22,500 bases of DNA, taken from NCBI GenBank assembly GCA_905221605.1, contig CAJNDS010002720.1, positions 172,501-195,000 of the forward strand, written 5' to 3'. The notes under the pieces are model-generated. The model was not told the DNA's origin, made no database searches, and saw nothing but the letters and a program-made list of their open reading frames with translations. Shown here one piece after another: positions 6,038 to 13,626 of this stretch (position 1 is its first letter; each line of letters begins with the position of its first letter). The translations under genes and the position numbers were made by a program. This DNA comes from Symbiodinium natans (lineage: Eukaryota; Sar; Dinophyceae; Suessiales; Symbiodiniaceae).

Positions 6038-8674
6038 ATGGGCTGCGCGTCGTCCACGGCGGAGATCCCCATCGAGCTGAGCGCAAATCCTGACATCGAT
6101 AAGCTGAAGGAGGGGTCCTTAGGGGTTTAGGGTTTAGGGTTTCGGGTTTAGGGGTTTACTTGAAGGTTTAGGGTTTAGGGTTTAGGGTTGAGGGTTGAGG
6201 GTTGAGGGTTGAGGGTTTACTTGGAGGTTCATGGTACTTATTAACCAGATATAGCTGTACTTCTCACCCACTTATAGGCCCCTTTTAGGTGCCCGAATAT
6301 GGTTGTAAGTACCGTTAGAAAGTACGGTTATAATTGGCAAAAAAGTACCATGAGCCTCCTCAAGTAGAGGTTTCCGGGTAGGGCGTTTTGAGTAGGAGGC
6401 CCCTTTCATTCAAAGGGGACCCTGCGGTGGAACTACAGGGTTTAGGGTTTAGGGTTTAGGGTTTAGGGTTTAGGGTTTAGGGTTTAGGGTTTAGGCTTCT
6501 GCGAGGTGTTCGACTCGAAGTTCGTCGTCCCGGAGGGCAAGAACATGATGCTGCGTCTCAAGGCAAAAGTCTTCTCTTTCAGTGGAGACAGCTACAAGAT
6601 GCTTGTTGAGGCATTTAGGGTTTAGGGTTTAGGGTTTAGGGTTTAGGGTTTAGGTTTAGGGCTTAGGGTTTAGGGTTTAGGGTTTAGGGTTTGGGGTTCC
6701 AGGAGTCCTGTGTCTTTTGGGTTGTCGGGGTTGGATACTTAGAAGGCAGAGCCGCAAGTGCGCGTTTAGGGTTTAGGGTTCAGGGTTCAGGGTCTAGGGT
6801 TTAGGGTTTAGGATTTAGGGGTTAGGGGTTAAGGGTTGGGGTTTAGGGTTTAGGGTGCTAGAGTTGGAGGTGGGTCATCTTGCCGCTTACCAGAGGTGTT
6901 GCTTCTGTGATCAGGTTTTGCAAATCAAGGACATCGGGCCGCCCCTGACAACCCTTCTTCTTCTTCTTCTTTTCTTTTTTTTTTTTTTGGGGGGGGGTAG
7001 GGTTTAGGGTTTAGGGTTTAGGGTTTAGGGCTACTAGGACCCAGAGTAGGCCCTTATTCCCTTTTCTAGGGCTCCGGTTCCCGTATAAGCCCCTTTGAGC
7101 CACAGCGAGGGCACTCTACTTCTTCCTACGTTCCTTCTGGGTCGTTTTTAAATAAGATGACAGTGCAAGAGTCGCGTACATGCACGACAAGACTTGAAAA
7201 GGTCGGGGGTGGGTCAATGCCAAGCCTTGCAGCTGTTTTTTCCTGGAGTCCACGATCTTACTTTATCCAACGTGAGGGAAACGGACAGGAAACGCTCGCC
7301 AACGCAGCATAGAGGGCCCGCGACGACCAACACACACTGCTGTGCCTTCCATTCCAAGCCCGAAACTCGAAACCCGACCTTGCGCCCCCCGAAACCCTCA
7401 ACCAAGGATTGTCGATGCAAATGACTCCGGCAAGGTGATGTTCCAATGCCAGGGCAAGTTCCTGAACTTTGACGAGAAGCGTGTGATTTGCGACGCTGGG
7501 GGAACTCCACTCTTCGTTATCAAGGACTTCCTATTGGTTAGTAGGGAATGGGGGAATGAGGTACCCTATATAATCCCTTAAAGGGTATGCAGAGGGGGAT
7601 ATATGGGGTACCTCATTCCATCATTCCCTACTCACCAACAGTAAGAGGAGCCCCTCATGCAGCTCGATGATAAGCAGTACGTGTATGCTGCCGGCCCGGA
7701 TGGCAAGCCCACAACGGAGATCTTCCGTGTCGGCTCGAACTTTGGTAACACGTCCCTTTGGTAGCCCAGTGGTACCCTTTACCCTGTTTTTGTCGGTTCT
7801 GGGTTCCCTTGCTAAAGTAGCCCAACCCCAAAAAAGGGTGCCCTTGTTATAGTATGGCTGCTGGGCTACTGAGGTCCCAGTACACGGAGAACCTGAAGGG
7901 TTCCACGGGCAAGCCCATCAAGCTGACCGGCAAAATGACGCTCGTGAGCCTCTTGGTAGCCCGGTGGTACACCTTTTGCCCTTTTTTGTTGTAGGTTCCC
8001 TTGTACGGCAAAGTACCCAACCCCAAAAAGGGTACCCTTATTACCAATCAAGGGACTGAAGGAGGGACCCTGTATATGGGGGGTTATATCGGGGAACAAG
8101 ATGAAGGGTCCATTCTAGGGTTAGTCCTTGGACGAACGGTTTAGGGTTTAGGGTTTAGGATTTAGGGTTTAGGGTTTAGGGGTTAGGGTGTAGGGTTTAG
8201 TAAACCAAGGCATGAAGGGTGGAATTTATTTCGGAGACGCGAAGACGGGGCAGCCCATCGCCAAAGTCTGCAGCCCGGTGACGTACAAGGACAGCCTGCC
8301 CGATAGGTGTCAACCCAACACTACGGCAAACTTTGGTCTAGGGTTTAGGGTTGAATTGGGGTTTAGGGTTTAGGGTTTAGGGTTTAGGGTTTGGGGTTTA
8401 GGGTTCAGGGTTTAGGGTTTAGGGTTTAGGGTTTAGGGTCTAGGGTCTAGGGTCTAGGGTCTAGGGTTTAGGGTTTAGGGTTTAGGACTCCTGCAAAGCT
8501 TGTAGGGGTGTAGGGTTGGGCGAACGGGTGTGGAAGGACTTCTTGCCTGATGACTTCGACCGCAACGAGTACCTGGTGGAAATCCCACCAGGTGTGGACA
8601 GCGCGCTTGTGCTCGCCATGGTTCTCGCATATGAGCAGATGGAGCAGACGTACGAGCAGGGGAACGACTATTGA
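6038..8674 (+). CDS. LURP-one-related (Tubby C-terminal-like) protein, seven exons, complete
   Basis: Exons by eye: 6038-6113, 6495-6600, 7407-7536, 7648-7760, 7874-7947, 8210-8335, 8514-8674 (TGA). Lengths sum to 786 nt, 261 residues plus stop, with phase kept at every junction. The start MGCASS is a typical N-myristoylation plus palmitoylation signal, so membrane attachment is likely. The middle carries a hydrophobic beta-strand pattern with FCEVFDSKFVVPEG, VMFQCQGKFLNFDEKRVICD and GGTPLFVIKD, resembling the repeated strand-turn-strand units of the LURP-one/Tubby-like barrel; total length fits that family (about 200 residues plus tail). The C-terminus is acidic and Gln-rich (EQMEQTYEQGNDY). 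Biochemical role of such proteins in protists is unknown. Introns 1, 2, 5 and 6 hold TTTAGGG arrays. Introns 2 and 5 need GC donors; intron 1 is ambiguous by one base. The family call is from recalled pattern, not a search. Confidence 0.75.
6114..6494 (+). other. Intron 1 of LURP-one-like gene: telomeric repeats plus inverted-repeat element
   Basis: The 381-bp intron opens with TTTAGGG and GTTGAGG-type units (6119-6217), then an inverted-repeat element (6218-6366), then a clean TTTAGGG array (6438-6494) that runs directly into exon 2 as TTTAG|GC. The junction that keeps KEG-FCEV in frame needs either an intron starting GG and ending AG, or one starting GT and ending AGG. A GA donor after codon AAG joined to an acceptor one repeat upstream is a third option, giving a slightly different protein. 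Confidence 0.7.
6218..6366 (+). mobile_element. Inverted-repeat element in intron 1 of LURP-one-like gene
   Basis: 6218-6240 (TACTTGGAGGTTCATGGTAC...) matches the reverse complement of 6343-6366 except for a 2-bp length difference and one or two changes. A shorter inner inverted pair (GTACCGTTA and AGTACGGT) lies at 6309-6329. Confidence 0.7.
6957..6999. repeat. (CTT)n, T-run and G-run
   Basis: Several CTT units, then about 14 T, then 9 G, in front of TTTAGGG units; polypyrimidine tract inside intron 2. Confidence 0.9.
7031..7170 (+). mobile_element. Dispersed element (ACTAGGAC family), copy 1
   Basis: Colinear with 20947-21080: ACTAGGACCCAGAGTAGGCC, CCTTATTCCC, TTCCCGTAT, then a Lys-codon-like stretch and CTTCTGGGTC. 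Similarity is about three quarters by eye. It sits in intron 2. Confidence 0.55.
7537..7647 (+). mobile_element. Intron 3: short inverted-repeat introner-like element
   Basis: The 111-bp intron is nearly all one hairpin. Bases 7536-7565 match the reverse complement of 7607-7636 with about three mismatches in 30 (core GTAGGGAATG and AATGAGGTACC). The donor GTTAGT sits at the outer edge of the left repeat. The acceptor lies about 11 bp outside the right repeat as AAGAG|GAG; an upstream AACAG is possible but would put TAA in frame. This matches the form of introner elements described in other protists, including dinoflagellate relatives; assignment here is inference. Confidence 0.7.
7761..7873 (+). 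mobile_element. Intron 4: second introner-like family (GTAGCCC ends)
   Basis: The 113-bp GT-AG intron begins GTAGCCCAGTGGTACCC and ends with GGGCTACTGAG, so its ends are inverted copies (TAGCCCAG and CTGGGCTA). A second inner pair, GGTACCCTTT and AAAAAAGGGTGCCC, continues the symmetry. The same sequence family starts intron 5. An alternative donor at 7744 (GTAACA) would break phase, so 7761 was chosen. Confidence 0.7.
7948..8209 (+). other. Intron 5: introner-like copy plus TTTAGGG array (GC-AG)
   Basis: The first part (7951-8045) is a diverged copy of the intron 4 element: TTGGTAGCCCGGTGGTAC, then AACCCCAAAAAGGGTACCC. A second small symmetric piece follows (8049-8131, ends AAGGGACT and AGTCCTT). 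A TTTAGGG array (8131-8200) then leads to AAG|GC. Phase requires the donor to be GCCTCT at 7948. Confidence 0.6.
8336..8513 (+). other. Intron 6: almost pure TTTAGGG-type array
   Basis: The 178-bp GT-AG intron starts GTCTAGGGTTTAGG, runs through about 20 TTTAGGG units with a patch of four TCTAGGG variants (8438-8464), and ends GGGTGTAG|GG. Donor and acceptor are both variants of the telomere unit. Phase 1 fits on both sides. Confidence 0.7.
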
Positions 8675-8787
8675 GACTTGGTGATCTCGAGTTAACAAGG
8701 CTCCTGCCGGTATTGCCCCTAAACCCGAAGCCCCGCACCCTTAACCCCCAAACGCCTCAAGCCTCAACCCTCTGCACAAAAGCATCC

Positions 8788-8891
8788 CTAAACATTAAAC
8801 CCTAAACCCTAAACCCTAAACCCTAAACCCCAAACCCCAAACCCCAAACCCCAAACCCCAAACCCCAAACCCCAAACCCCAAACCCCAAAC
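8788..8891 (-). repeat. CCCTAAA then CCCCAAA array
   Basis: About five CCCTAAA units, then about nine identical CCCCAAA variants. Confidence 0.9.
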
Positions 8892-8903
8892 CGGCGTCCC
8901 GAG

Positions 8904-9452
8904 GAGCCACCCCCGCCTGGCCGGGTAAGCCAGAAAGTCTCGCGCAGCTTCACCCGGCCTGCACAGAGCCTTGGGGACGAAATGAAGCCTAGAAGGGTTT
9001 AGGGTTTAGGGTTTAGGGTTTAGGGTTTAGAGTTTAGGGTTTAGGGTTTAGGGTTCATACTTCATGGCAACCCCAATTGTAGGGTTCATCTGGTCCCAAG
9101 GAGAAAAGCTGCCGCAGGCCGCGCGGTGCCGCCGCGAGGAACGTTCCTGTTTTACAGCTTGGGCACAGGGTCTCCTGAGGTCCCTCGGACTGCTCGGGAT
9201 GTGTAGGGTTCAGGGTTTAGGGTTTAGGGTTTAGGGTTTAGGGTTTAGGGTTTAGGGTTTAGGGTTTAGGGTTTAGGGTTTAGGGTTTAGGGTTTAGGGT
9301 TCAGGGTTCAGGGTTTGGGGTTTAGGGTCTAGGGTCTAGGGTTTAGGGTTTAGGGTTTAGGGATGTCCCAGGCTATAGAGAATTCGGGGGCTGCAGGGTT
9401 GAAGTCTTCATGCGCAGCATGCGATGGGTCCCCCGAGCACCCGGCACCCTGA
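8904..9452 (+). CDS. Unidentified gene, three 3' exons
   Basis: Exons: 8904-8996, 9083-9169, 9372-9452 (TGA), all whole numbers of codons, phase 0 throughout, GT-AG, the second and third starting AG|G. They read EEPPPPGRVSQKVSRSF, GSSGPKEKSCRRPRGAAARN and GLKSSCAACDGSPEHPAP. The intron 8997-9082 starts GTTTAGGG and is an array plus a short tail; 9170-9371 starts GTCTCC, holds about 20 TTTAGGG units and ends GTCCCAG. The first exon lies only 230 bp after the LURP-one-like stop, so little room is left for a 5' end. A GTAAGC inside exon 1 (8925) could be an alternative donor. Function unknown. Confidence 0.5.
8997..9055 (+). repeat. TTTAGGG array inside intron
   Basis: Eight units starting directly at the donor GTTTAG of the 8904-8996 exon. 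Confidence 0.9.
9204..9362 (+). repeat. TTTAGGG array inside intron
   Basis: About 22 units with TTCAGGG and TCTAGGG variants near the 3' side. Confidence 0.95.
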
Positions 9453-9799
9453 GCCCAAGAATGTTCAAAGCCGCATGCAGTGCAGTAAACCCCAAGAAGT
9501 TGGAAACCTTTTCAAGGACAAATAGTGCTGGGATTCCCTATACTTTACTCTTAGGGATTGAGGCTATTGAGTTTCCAACTTTTTGGCTTCTACTGTATGC
9601 TGGTAGCCACTTGAACTACTTGGTGTGCAAGCACCGAACGACACGTTTCACCCTGCACAAATGGAGATTGATTGAATCTCTGCAGCAGAGGCAGGTGGCT
9701 GCAACATGTTTCAATGCCCTTTCCCATCCCCCCAGCCGACTTCAAAAGCATAAAACCCTACATCCCTGGACCCTGAAAGCCGAAAACCCGAAATCCTAA
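9410..9799 (+). CDS. Open frame of 129 codons overlapping a gene end, doubtful
   Basis: One frame stays open from ATG 9410 through the 3' exon at 9372-9452 and beyond. Its first half crosses an inverted repeat (core AAGTTGGAAAC at about 9496 and its reverse at about 9570), which suggests inserted element DNA. Its second half reads TTRFTLHKWRLIESLQQRQV and AATCFNALSHPP, which looks coding-like, then runs into CCCGAAA-type repeats before TAA. It could be a separate exon, or non-coding 3' sequence of the preceding gene. Confidence 0.25.
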   Translation: MRSMRWVPRAPGTLSPRMFKAACSAVNPKKLETFSRTNSAGIPYTLLLGIEAIEFPTFWLLLYAGSHLNYLVCKHRTTRFTLHKWRLIESLQQRQVAATCFNALSHPPSRLQKHKTLHPWTLKAENPKS

Positions 9800-10320
9800 A
9801 CCCACCCCTCCCCCCGCCCCAATGACAGGGGCGATACCTCACCTGCCCCCGCGTCCGTGGTGGCGGTTGGGTTACCGTGTAGTGTAGAGTCTTCGAGTCA
9901 GGGTTTTAGGGTGGGTTGGTTTTAGGGTTTGGGCTTAGGGTTCTCCGAGTTTATGATTTAGGGTTTTAGGGCTCAGCCTTTTAGGCCCTCGTTTCAGGGT
10001 CTGCGTTTTAGGGTATTAGGGTTCAGTGGCTTTAGGGCTTTACGGTCATGATGCAGGTACTCCCCCCTAACCTCACGCCCAGCCCCTGCGGTGTGGCCGC
10101 TCTGGCTTAGGGTTTCAGGGCTTAGGGTTTTGGGCTTGATAGCGTTGTAGGGCTTGTAGCGTTTTAGGGCTTATAGGGTTTGAGGGTTTATAGGGTCTTG
10201 GGGGCTTATAGGGTTTTAGGGCTTACAGGGTTTTAGGGCTTATAGGGTTGAACGATATTTTCAGATCAGGGCTTTTACCTAGGGTTTGGGCGTAGGGCTT
10301 GAGGGGTTTGGGTCCCAAAG
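9800..10320 (+). repeat. Degenerate TTTAGGG-derived region, no gene
   Basis: After about 90 bp of C-rich unique sequence, loose GGTTTTAGGGCTTATAGGG-like units recur to 10250. No frame is convincing. Confidence 0.6.
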
Positions 10321-10858
10321 CATACAATTCAGGCCCCCCCCAAGGCCTGAAGAGACCTGCAGATCGGCTCAGATCGGGCCATATGAAGCAGGGTTTACAG
10401 TTACCTCCTCCGAATATTAAACAGCCCCTACCCCCGAATATTAAATACCCCCCCCCATCATAGCTATGTTGTAGTGTACCGGGGGTGTATTTAAAAAATA
10501 GGGGGTGGGGGGTGGGGGATTACAAGTATTACTCTTATGGGGTCTTTGGCCCGTCCATGAAGAGCACCCATTCTAGTATTGTAGGTAAGGGACGCACGCT
10601 ATATTATTCTCAATGGTTGCGTTTCATGCGTACGGACACACCACTAAAGCCCAACGCAATATTAAAGTCGTGAGCAAAGCGCGCGTAAACTTGCCTCTGC
10701 TCACGCCTTTAGTATTGGATTAACAGGGCTTTTACACGGTTAACCTGGCATGCGATTCCAAGGGTGTGAACGGTTAGACCAAGATATGAGAGTTAGGGTC
10801 TTGGTTCGCTCACACTATGAATATTCGCGCGTCCGTGAGCTCCCTTGCAATACTACTA
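10321..10858. other. Non-repeat island with two palindromic segments
   Basis: 10412-10460 holds two CCGAATATTAAA copies plus C-runs; 10480-10515 carries the inverted counterpart (GTATTTAAAAAATAGGGGG). A second hairpin pairs 10646-10668 (AATATTAAAGTCGTGAGCA) with about 10695-10718 (TGCTCACGCCTTTAGTATT). The 62-codon open frame at 10485 is not convincing. Confidence 0.5.
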
Positions 10859-10964
10859 TACCCTGAACCCTAAACCCTAAACCCTAAACCCTAAACCCTA
10901 AACCCTAAACCCTAAACCCTAAACCCTAAACCCTAAACCCTAAACCCTAAACCCTAAACCCTAT
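10859..10964 (-). repeat. CCCTAAA array
   Basis: About 15 clean units. Confidence 0.95.
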
Positions 10965-11122
10965 CCAAGGAAGGAACAAAGGACGAGTGAATGGGTCAGC
11001 GAACAAAAGACCCGTCCAAAAGGCCCGAACTTGAGACAGGATATAAGGTTGCTTTTGAAAATTGGTGAGTGTTTTTATTGGGTGTCATTTTGGGGATACA
11101 AGGCATATAAACTCTGCTTCGT

Positions 11123-11226
11123 ATGGTCAGTTCTCAAGAATTATGGTCACTTTTGGACACCCTGGTAGTAGGGGCTGCGATAGAATCGACCCCGAAAAGG
11201 GAGCATGATTTTGAGAAGTGACCATG
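11123..11226. mobile_element. 104-bp inverted-repeat element
   Basis: ATGGTCAGTTCTCAAGAATT at the left matches the reverse complement of the right end (GATTTTGAGAAGTGACCAT) with about three changes in 22. A half copy of the left end follows at 11143. No coding content. Confidence 0.65.
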
Positions 11227-11231
11227 TGTGC

Positions 11232-11327
11232 CCTAAACCTTAAACCTTAAACCCTAAACCCTAAACCCTAAATCCTGAGAACCCTAAACCCTAAACCCTA
11301 AACCCTAAACCCTAAACCCTAAAACCC
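11232..11327 (-). repeat. CCCTAAA array
   Basis: About 13 units with CCTTAAA variants and one break at 11272-11281. Confidence 0.95.
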
Positions 11328-11425
11328 TTGTCGAAGCCGCATATACGGGACCCTCGGGAACTCCCTTCCCCACGCTCCGCAAGCTTTGCCGATCCGAGCC
11401 TCCCAAGCTCTCTTTCTTCAACCTC

Positions 11426-11741
11426 GGGTTTAGGGTTTAGGGTTTAGGGTTCAGGGTTTAGGCTTCAGGGGTTCATCCCAATCCGTAAACGGCTCGCGGC
11501 TCAAGGGCGCCTCTGTTTTTGGGTGGCCCAGGTTCGTGCTGACATGGGTTTTGTGCGCTGCTGTGGGTTCAGGGTTTAGGGTTTAGGGTTTAGGGTTCAG
11601 GGGTGCACGAGTCATCCGTGTGCATCTGTTTGGGTTTCGGGCGTAGGGCAGTTGATGCGGCTTTAAGCCTGGGGTTTAGGGTTTAGGGTTTAGGGTTTAG
11701 GGTTTAGGGTTTAGGGTTTAGGGTTTAGGGTTTAGGGTTTA
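11426..11741 (+). repeat. Three TTTAGGG tracts with unique spacers
   Basis: Tracts at 11426-11465, 11568-11600 and 11671-11741. The 11330-11425 stretch before them is unique sequence without a clear exon. Confidence 0.9.
11532..11566 (+). CDS. Candidate small exon
   Basis: Bounded by GGCCCAG|G and donor GTTCAGGG, which begins a TTTAGGG array. Reads VRADMGFVRCC or FVLTWVLCAAV. Little else supports it. Confidence 0.2.
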
Positions 11742-11743
11742 AG

Positions 11744-11853
11744 GCACCGAGAAGTCACCACAGTGCTGCTTCAAGTGGGCCTTACCGGGTTTCTGCCGCT
11801 CTTGCTTTTGGCGACTCGCGGCTGCCCCAGCGTTCCCAGGCCCCTGGAAAAGG
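11744..11853 (+). CDS. Candidate exon between two TTTAGGG arrays
   Basis: Starts at TTTAAG|GC and ends at donor GTTTAG, so both splice signals would come from telomere-type DNA. All three + frames are open; SHHSAASSGPYRVSAALAF is the phase 0 reading. A minus-strand reading with donor GTAAGG is also possible. Confidence 0.3.
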
Positions 11854-11990
11854 GTTTAGGGTTTAGGGTTTAGGGTTTAGAGTTTAGGGTTTAGGGTTTA
11901 GGGTTTAGGGTTCAGGGTTTAGGGCTTAGGGTTTGGGGTTTAGGGTCTCGTTTCTGGGGGTTTAGGCGTAGGGCTGAGGGGTTGAGGGTT
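11854..11990 (+). repeat. TTTAGGG array, degenerating downstream
   Basis: About 12 units, starting at the donor position of the exon candidate at 11744. Confidence 0.9.
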
Positions 11991-12030
11991 GAACCGATAC
12001 TCTTGTAGAGCGGCCTTGGTGTGAGCATAC

Positions 12031-12170
12031 AAACCCTAAACCCTAACCCTAAACCCTAAACCCTAAACCTTAAACGCTAAACCCTAAACCCTAAACCCTG
12101 AACCCTGAACCCTGAACCCTAAACCCTAAACCCTAAACCCTAAACCCTAAAACCCTAAACCCTAAACCCG
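12031..12170 (-). repeat. CCCTAAA array
   Basis: About 19 units, including three CCCTGAA. Downstream, 12199-12230 starts CTAGTAGGGAATGAAAGAATG, like the left end of the LURP-one-like intron 3 element. Confidence 0.95.
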
Positions 12171-12356
12171 CCATCCTCCCCTGGGTAGACTTACTGTGGG
12201 CTAGTAGGGAATGAAAGAATGAACTACTATGGTGAGAGTCAGCACACTTCGACATCCCCACACGTCGGCGCGTACTCAAGTCTCGACCTTGCGGTGTCAG
12301 GCCGTTGACGCATGTGCCCTTTTTGGGACGTCAGGTTCAAATTTTTGCAGAGCGCT

Positions 12357-12606
12357 TAGGGTTTAGGGTTTAGGGTTTAGGGTTTAGGGTTTAGGGTTTA
12401 GGGTTTAGGGTTTATTGGATTTTGAGTTTAGGGTTTAGAGTTTAGGGTTTAGGGGCTTCCTTTTTCTGCAGCCCACCCATGCTGCGCCCCACCCTTGTTT
12501 AATTCAGAGGGGGGGTTTAGGGTTTAAGGTTTAAGGTTTAGGGTTTAGGGTACCCGAAACCCCCTAAACCCAAAGCCCTAAACCCCAAACCCTCTGGAAA
12601 CCCTGA
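12357..12606. repeat. TTTAGGG tracts then CCCTAAA-like tract
   Basis: TTTAGGG at 12357-12415 and 12420-12455, a C-rich unique piece, TTTAGGG/TTTAAGG at 12516-12552, then inverted CCCTAAA-like units. Confidence 0.85.
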
Positions 12607-12659
12607 ACGAGGGTTACAAGCGTCACTCTCAGCGCGAGGAAGTGCCATGGCGGGCAAAG
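12607..12659 (+). CDS. Candidate exon, low support
   Basis: After AACGAG|GG the frame reads LQASLSARGSAMAGK up to a GTGAAG donor; other frames are open too. A MAGKVKAQTRF start at 12647 exists but has no continuation. Confidence 0.15.
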
Positions 12660-12685
12660 TGAAGGCGCAAACGCGCTTTTGGGTG

Positions 12686-12925
12686 CGGGTGGGTTTAGGG
12701 TTTAGGGGTTTACAGAGGGTTTGGGGTTTAGGGTTCAGGGTTTAGAGTTTCGGGTTTAGAGGGTTTACGGTTTAGGGCCGTAGGGTTTAGGGTCTAGGTT
12801 TTAGGGTTTTAGAGCTTGCCCTGACACCCTGATAAAGACCCTAAACCCGATAAACCCTATAACCCTAACCCTAAACCCTAAACCCTAAACCCTAAACCCT
12901 GAACCCTAGACTCTAAACTCTAAAC
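12686..12925. repeat. Degenerate TTTAGGG, then CCCTAAA
   Basis: G-rich variants to about 12810, then CCCTAAA/CCCTAGA to 12925. No gene is seen; 12926-13000 is unique. Confidence 0.85.
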
Positions 12926-12999
12926 AAGATCATGCCCTTAGAGTCCAGGGGGTGTGAATAGGACCTCCGTGTTTGAGGGCTTTGCACAGGATCCCTAAG

Positions 13000-13123
13000 C
13001 CCTGAGCCCTAAACCCTAAACCCTAAACCCTAAACCCTAAACCCTAAACCCTAAACCCTAAACCCTAAACCCTAAACCCTAAACCCTAAACCCTAAACCC
13101 TAAACCCTAAACCCTAAACCCTA
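13000..13123 (-). repeat. CCCTAAA array
   Basis: About 17 clean units. The next 130 bp is unique and ends in GAGCTCC-rich sequence. Confidence 0.95.
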
Positions 13124-13255
13124 CATCTCCCTTTTGGGGGTGTCCTTTTTGCTATCAGGTGCCGTACTATATATCAGGGCCCAGAGTGGGAACCGAATTT
13201 AGAGACCCGATCTCCCCTCCCCCCTCTTTGGAGCTCCCTCTGAAACCCTAACCAG

Positions 13256-13370
13256 AGCTCCTGTAGCCCTAACCCTAAACCCTAAACCCTAAACCCTAAA
13301 CCCTAAACCCTAAACCCTAAACCCCAAACCCCCAAACCCTAAACCCTAAACCCTAAACCCCTAAACCCCA
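13256..13370 (-). repeat. CCCTAAA array
   Basis: About 15 units, some CCCCAAA and CCCCTAAA. From 13440 to 13620 TTTAGGG units follow in the other orientation around a CT/T-rich piece. Confidence 0.95.
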
Positions 13371-13626
13371 AAGAGTTGAAAACCACAAGCCTGGAGGCTT
13401 CAAACTTTTCAGGGCGACTTGAGCCTTCATTGAGCTTTGGGTGTTTAGGGTTTAGGTCTTACAGGGGTTTAGCGGGGGCTTGACAAAGCAAGCCGAGGAT
13501 TAGAGGTTTTGTTTTTCCTTTTCTTTTATTGGGGCGGGGGGGTTAGGGTTTAGGGTTTAGGGCTTAGGGCTTAGGGTTTAGGGTTTAGTTTAGGGTTTAG
13601 GGCTTAGGCTTTGGGTTTAGGGCAAG

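Larger units (their letters stand above)
6601..7406 (+). other. Intron 2 of LURP-one-like gene (GC-AG), 806 bp
   Basis: The donor is GCTTGT after codon AAG plus AT; the acceptor is CCAAG|G. Contents in order: TTTAGGG array (6612-6703), a second degraded array (6763-6858), a (CTT)n/T-run/G-run tract (6957-6995), four TTTAGGG units, then a dispersed element at 7031-7170 that recurs near 20949. The last 80 bp is rich in CCCGAAA-like units and ends in a non-repeat acceptor. Open frames on both strands here look like shadows. Confidence 0.65.

Noticed and set aside
7214-7510. 98-codon minus-strand open frame
   Set aside because: It overlaps exon 3 of the LURP-one-like gene in antisense and runs through an intron.
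12647-12700. MAGKVKAQT as the start of a ribosomal protein eS30
   Set aside because: Only a few residues resemble it, and the sequence runs into repeats with no continuing exon.
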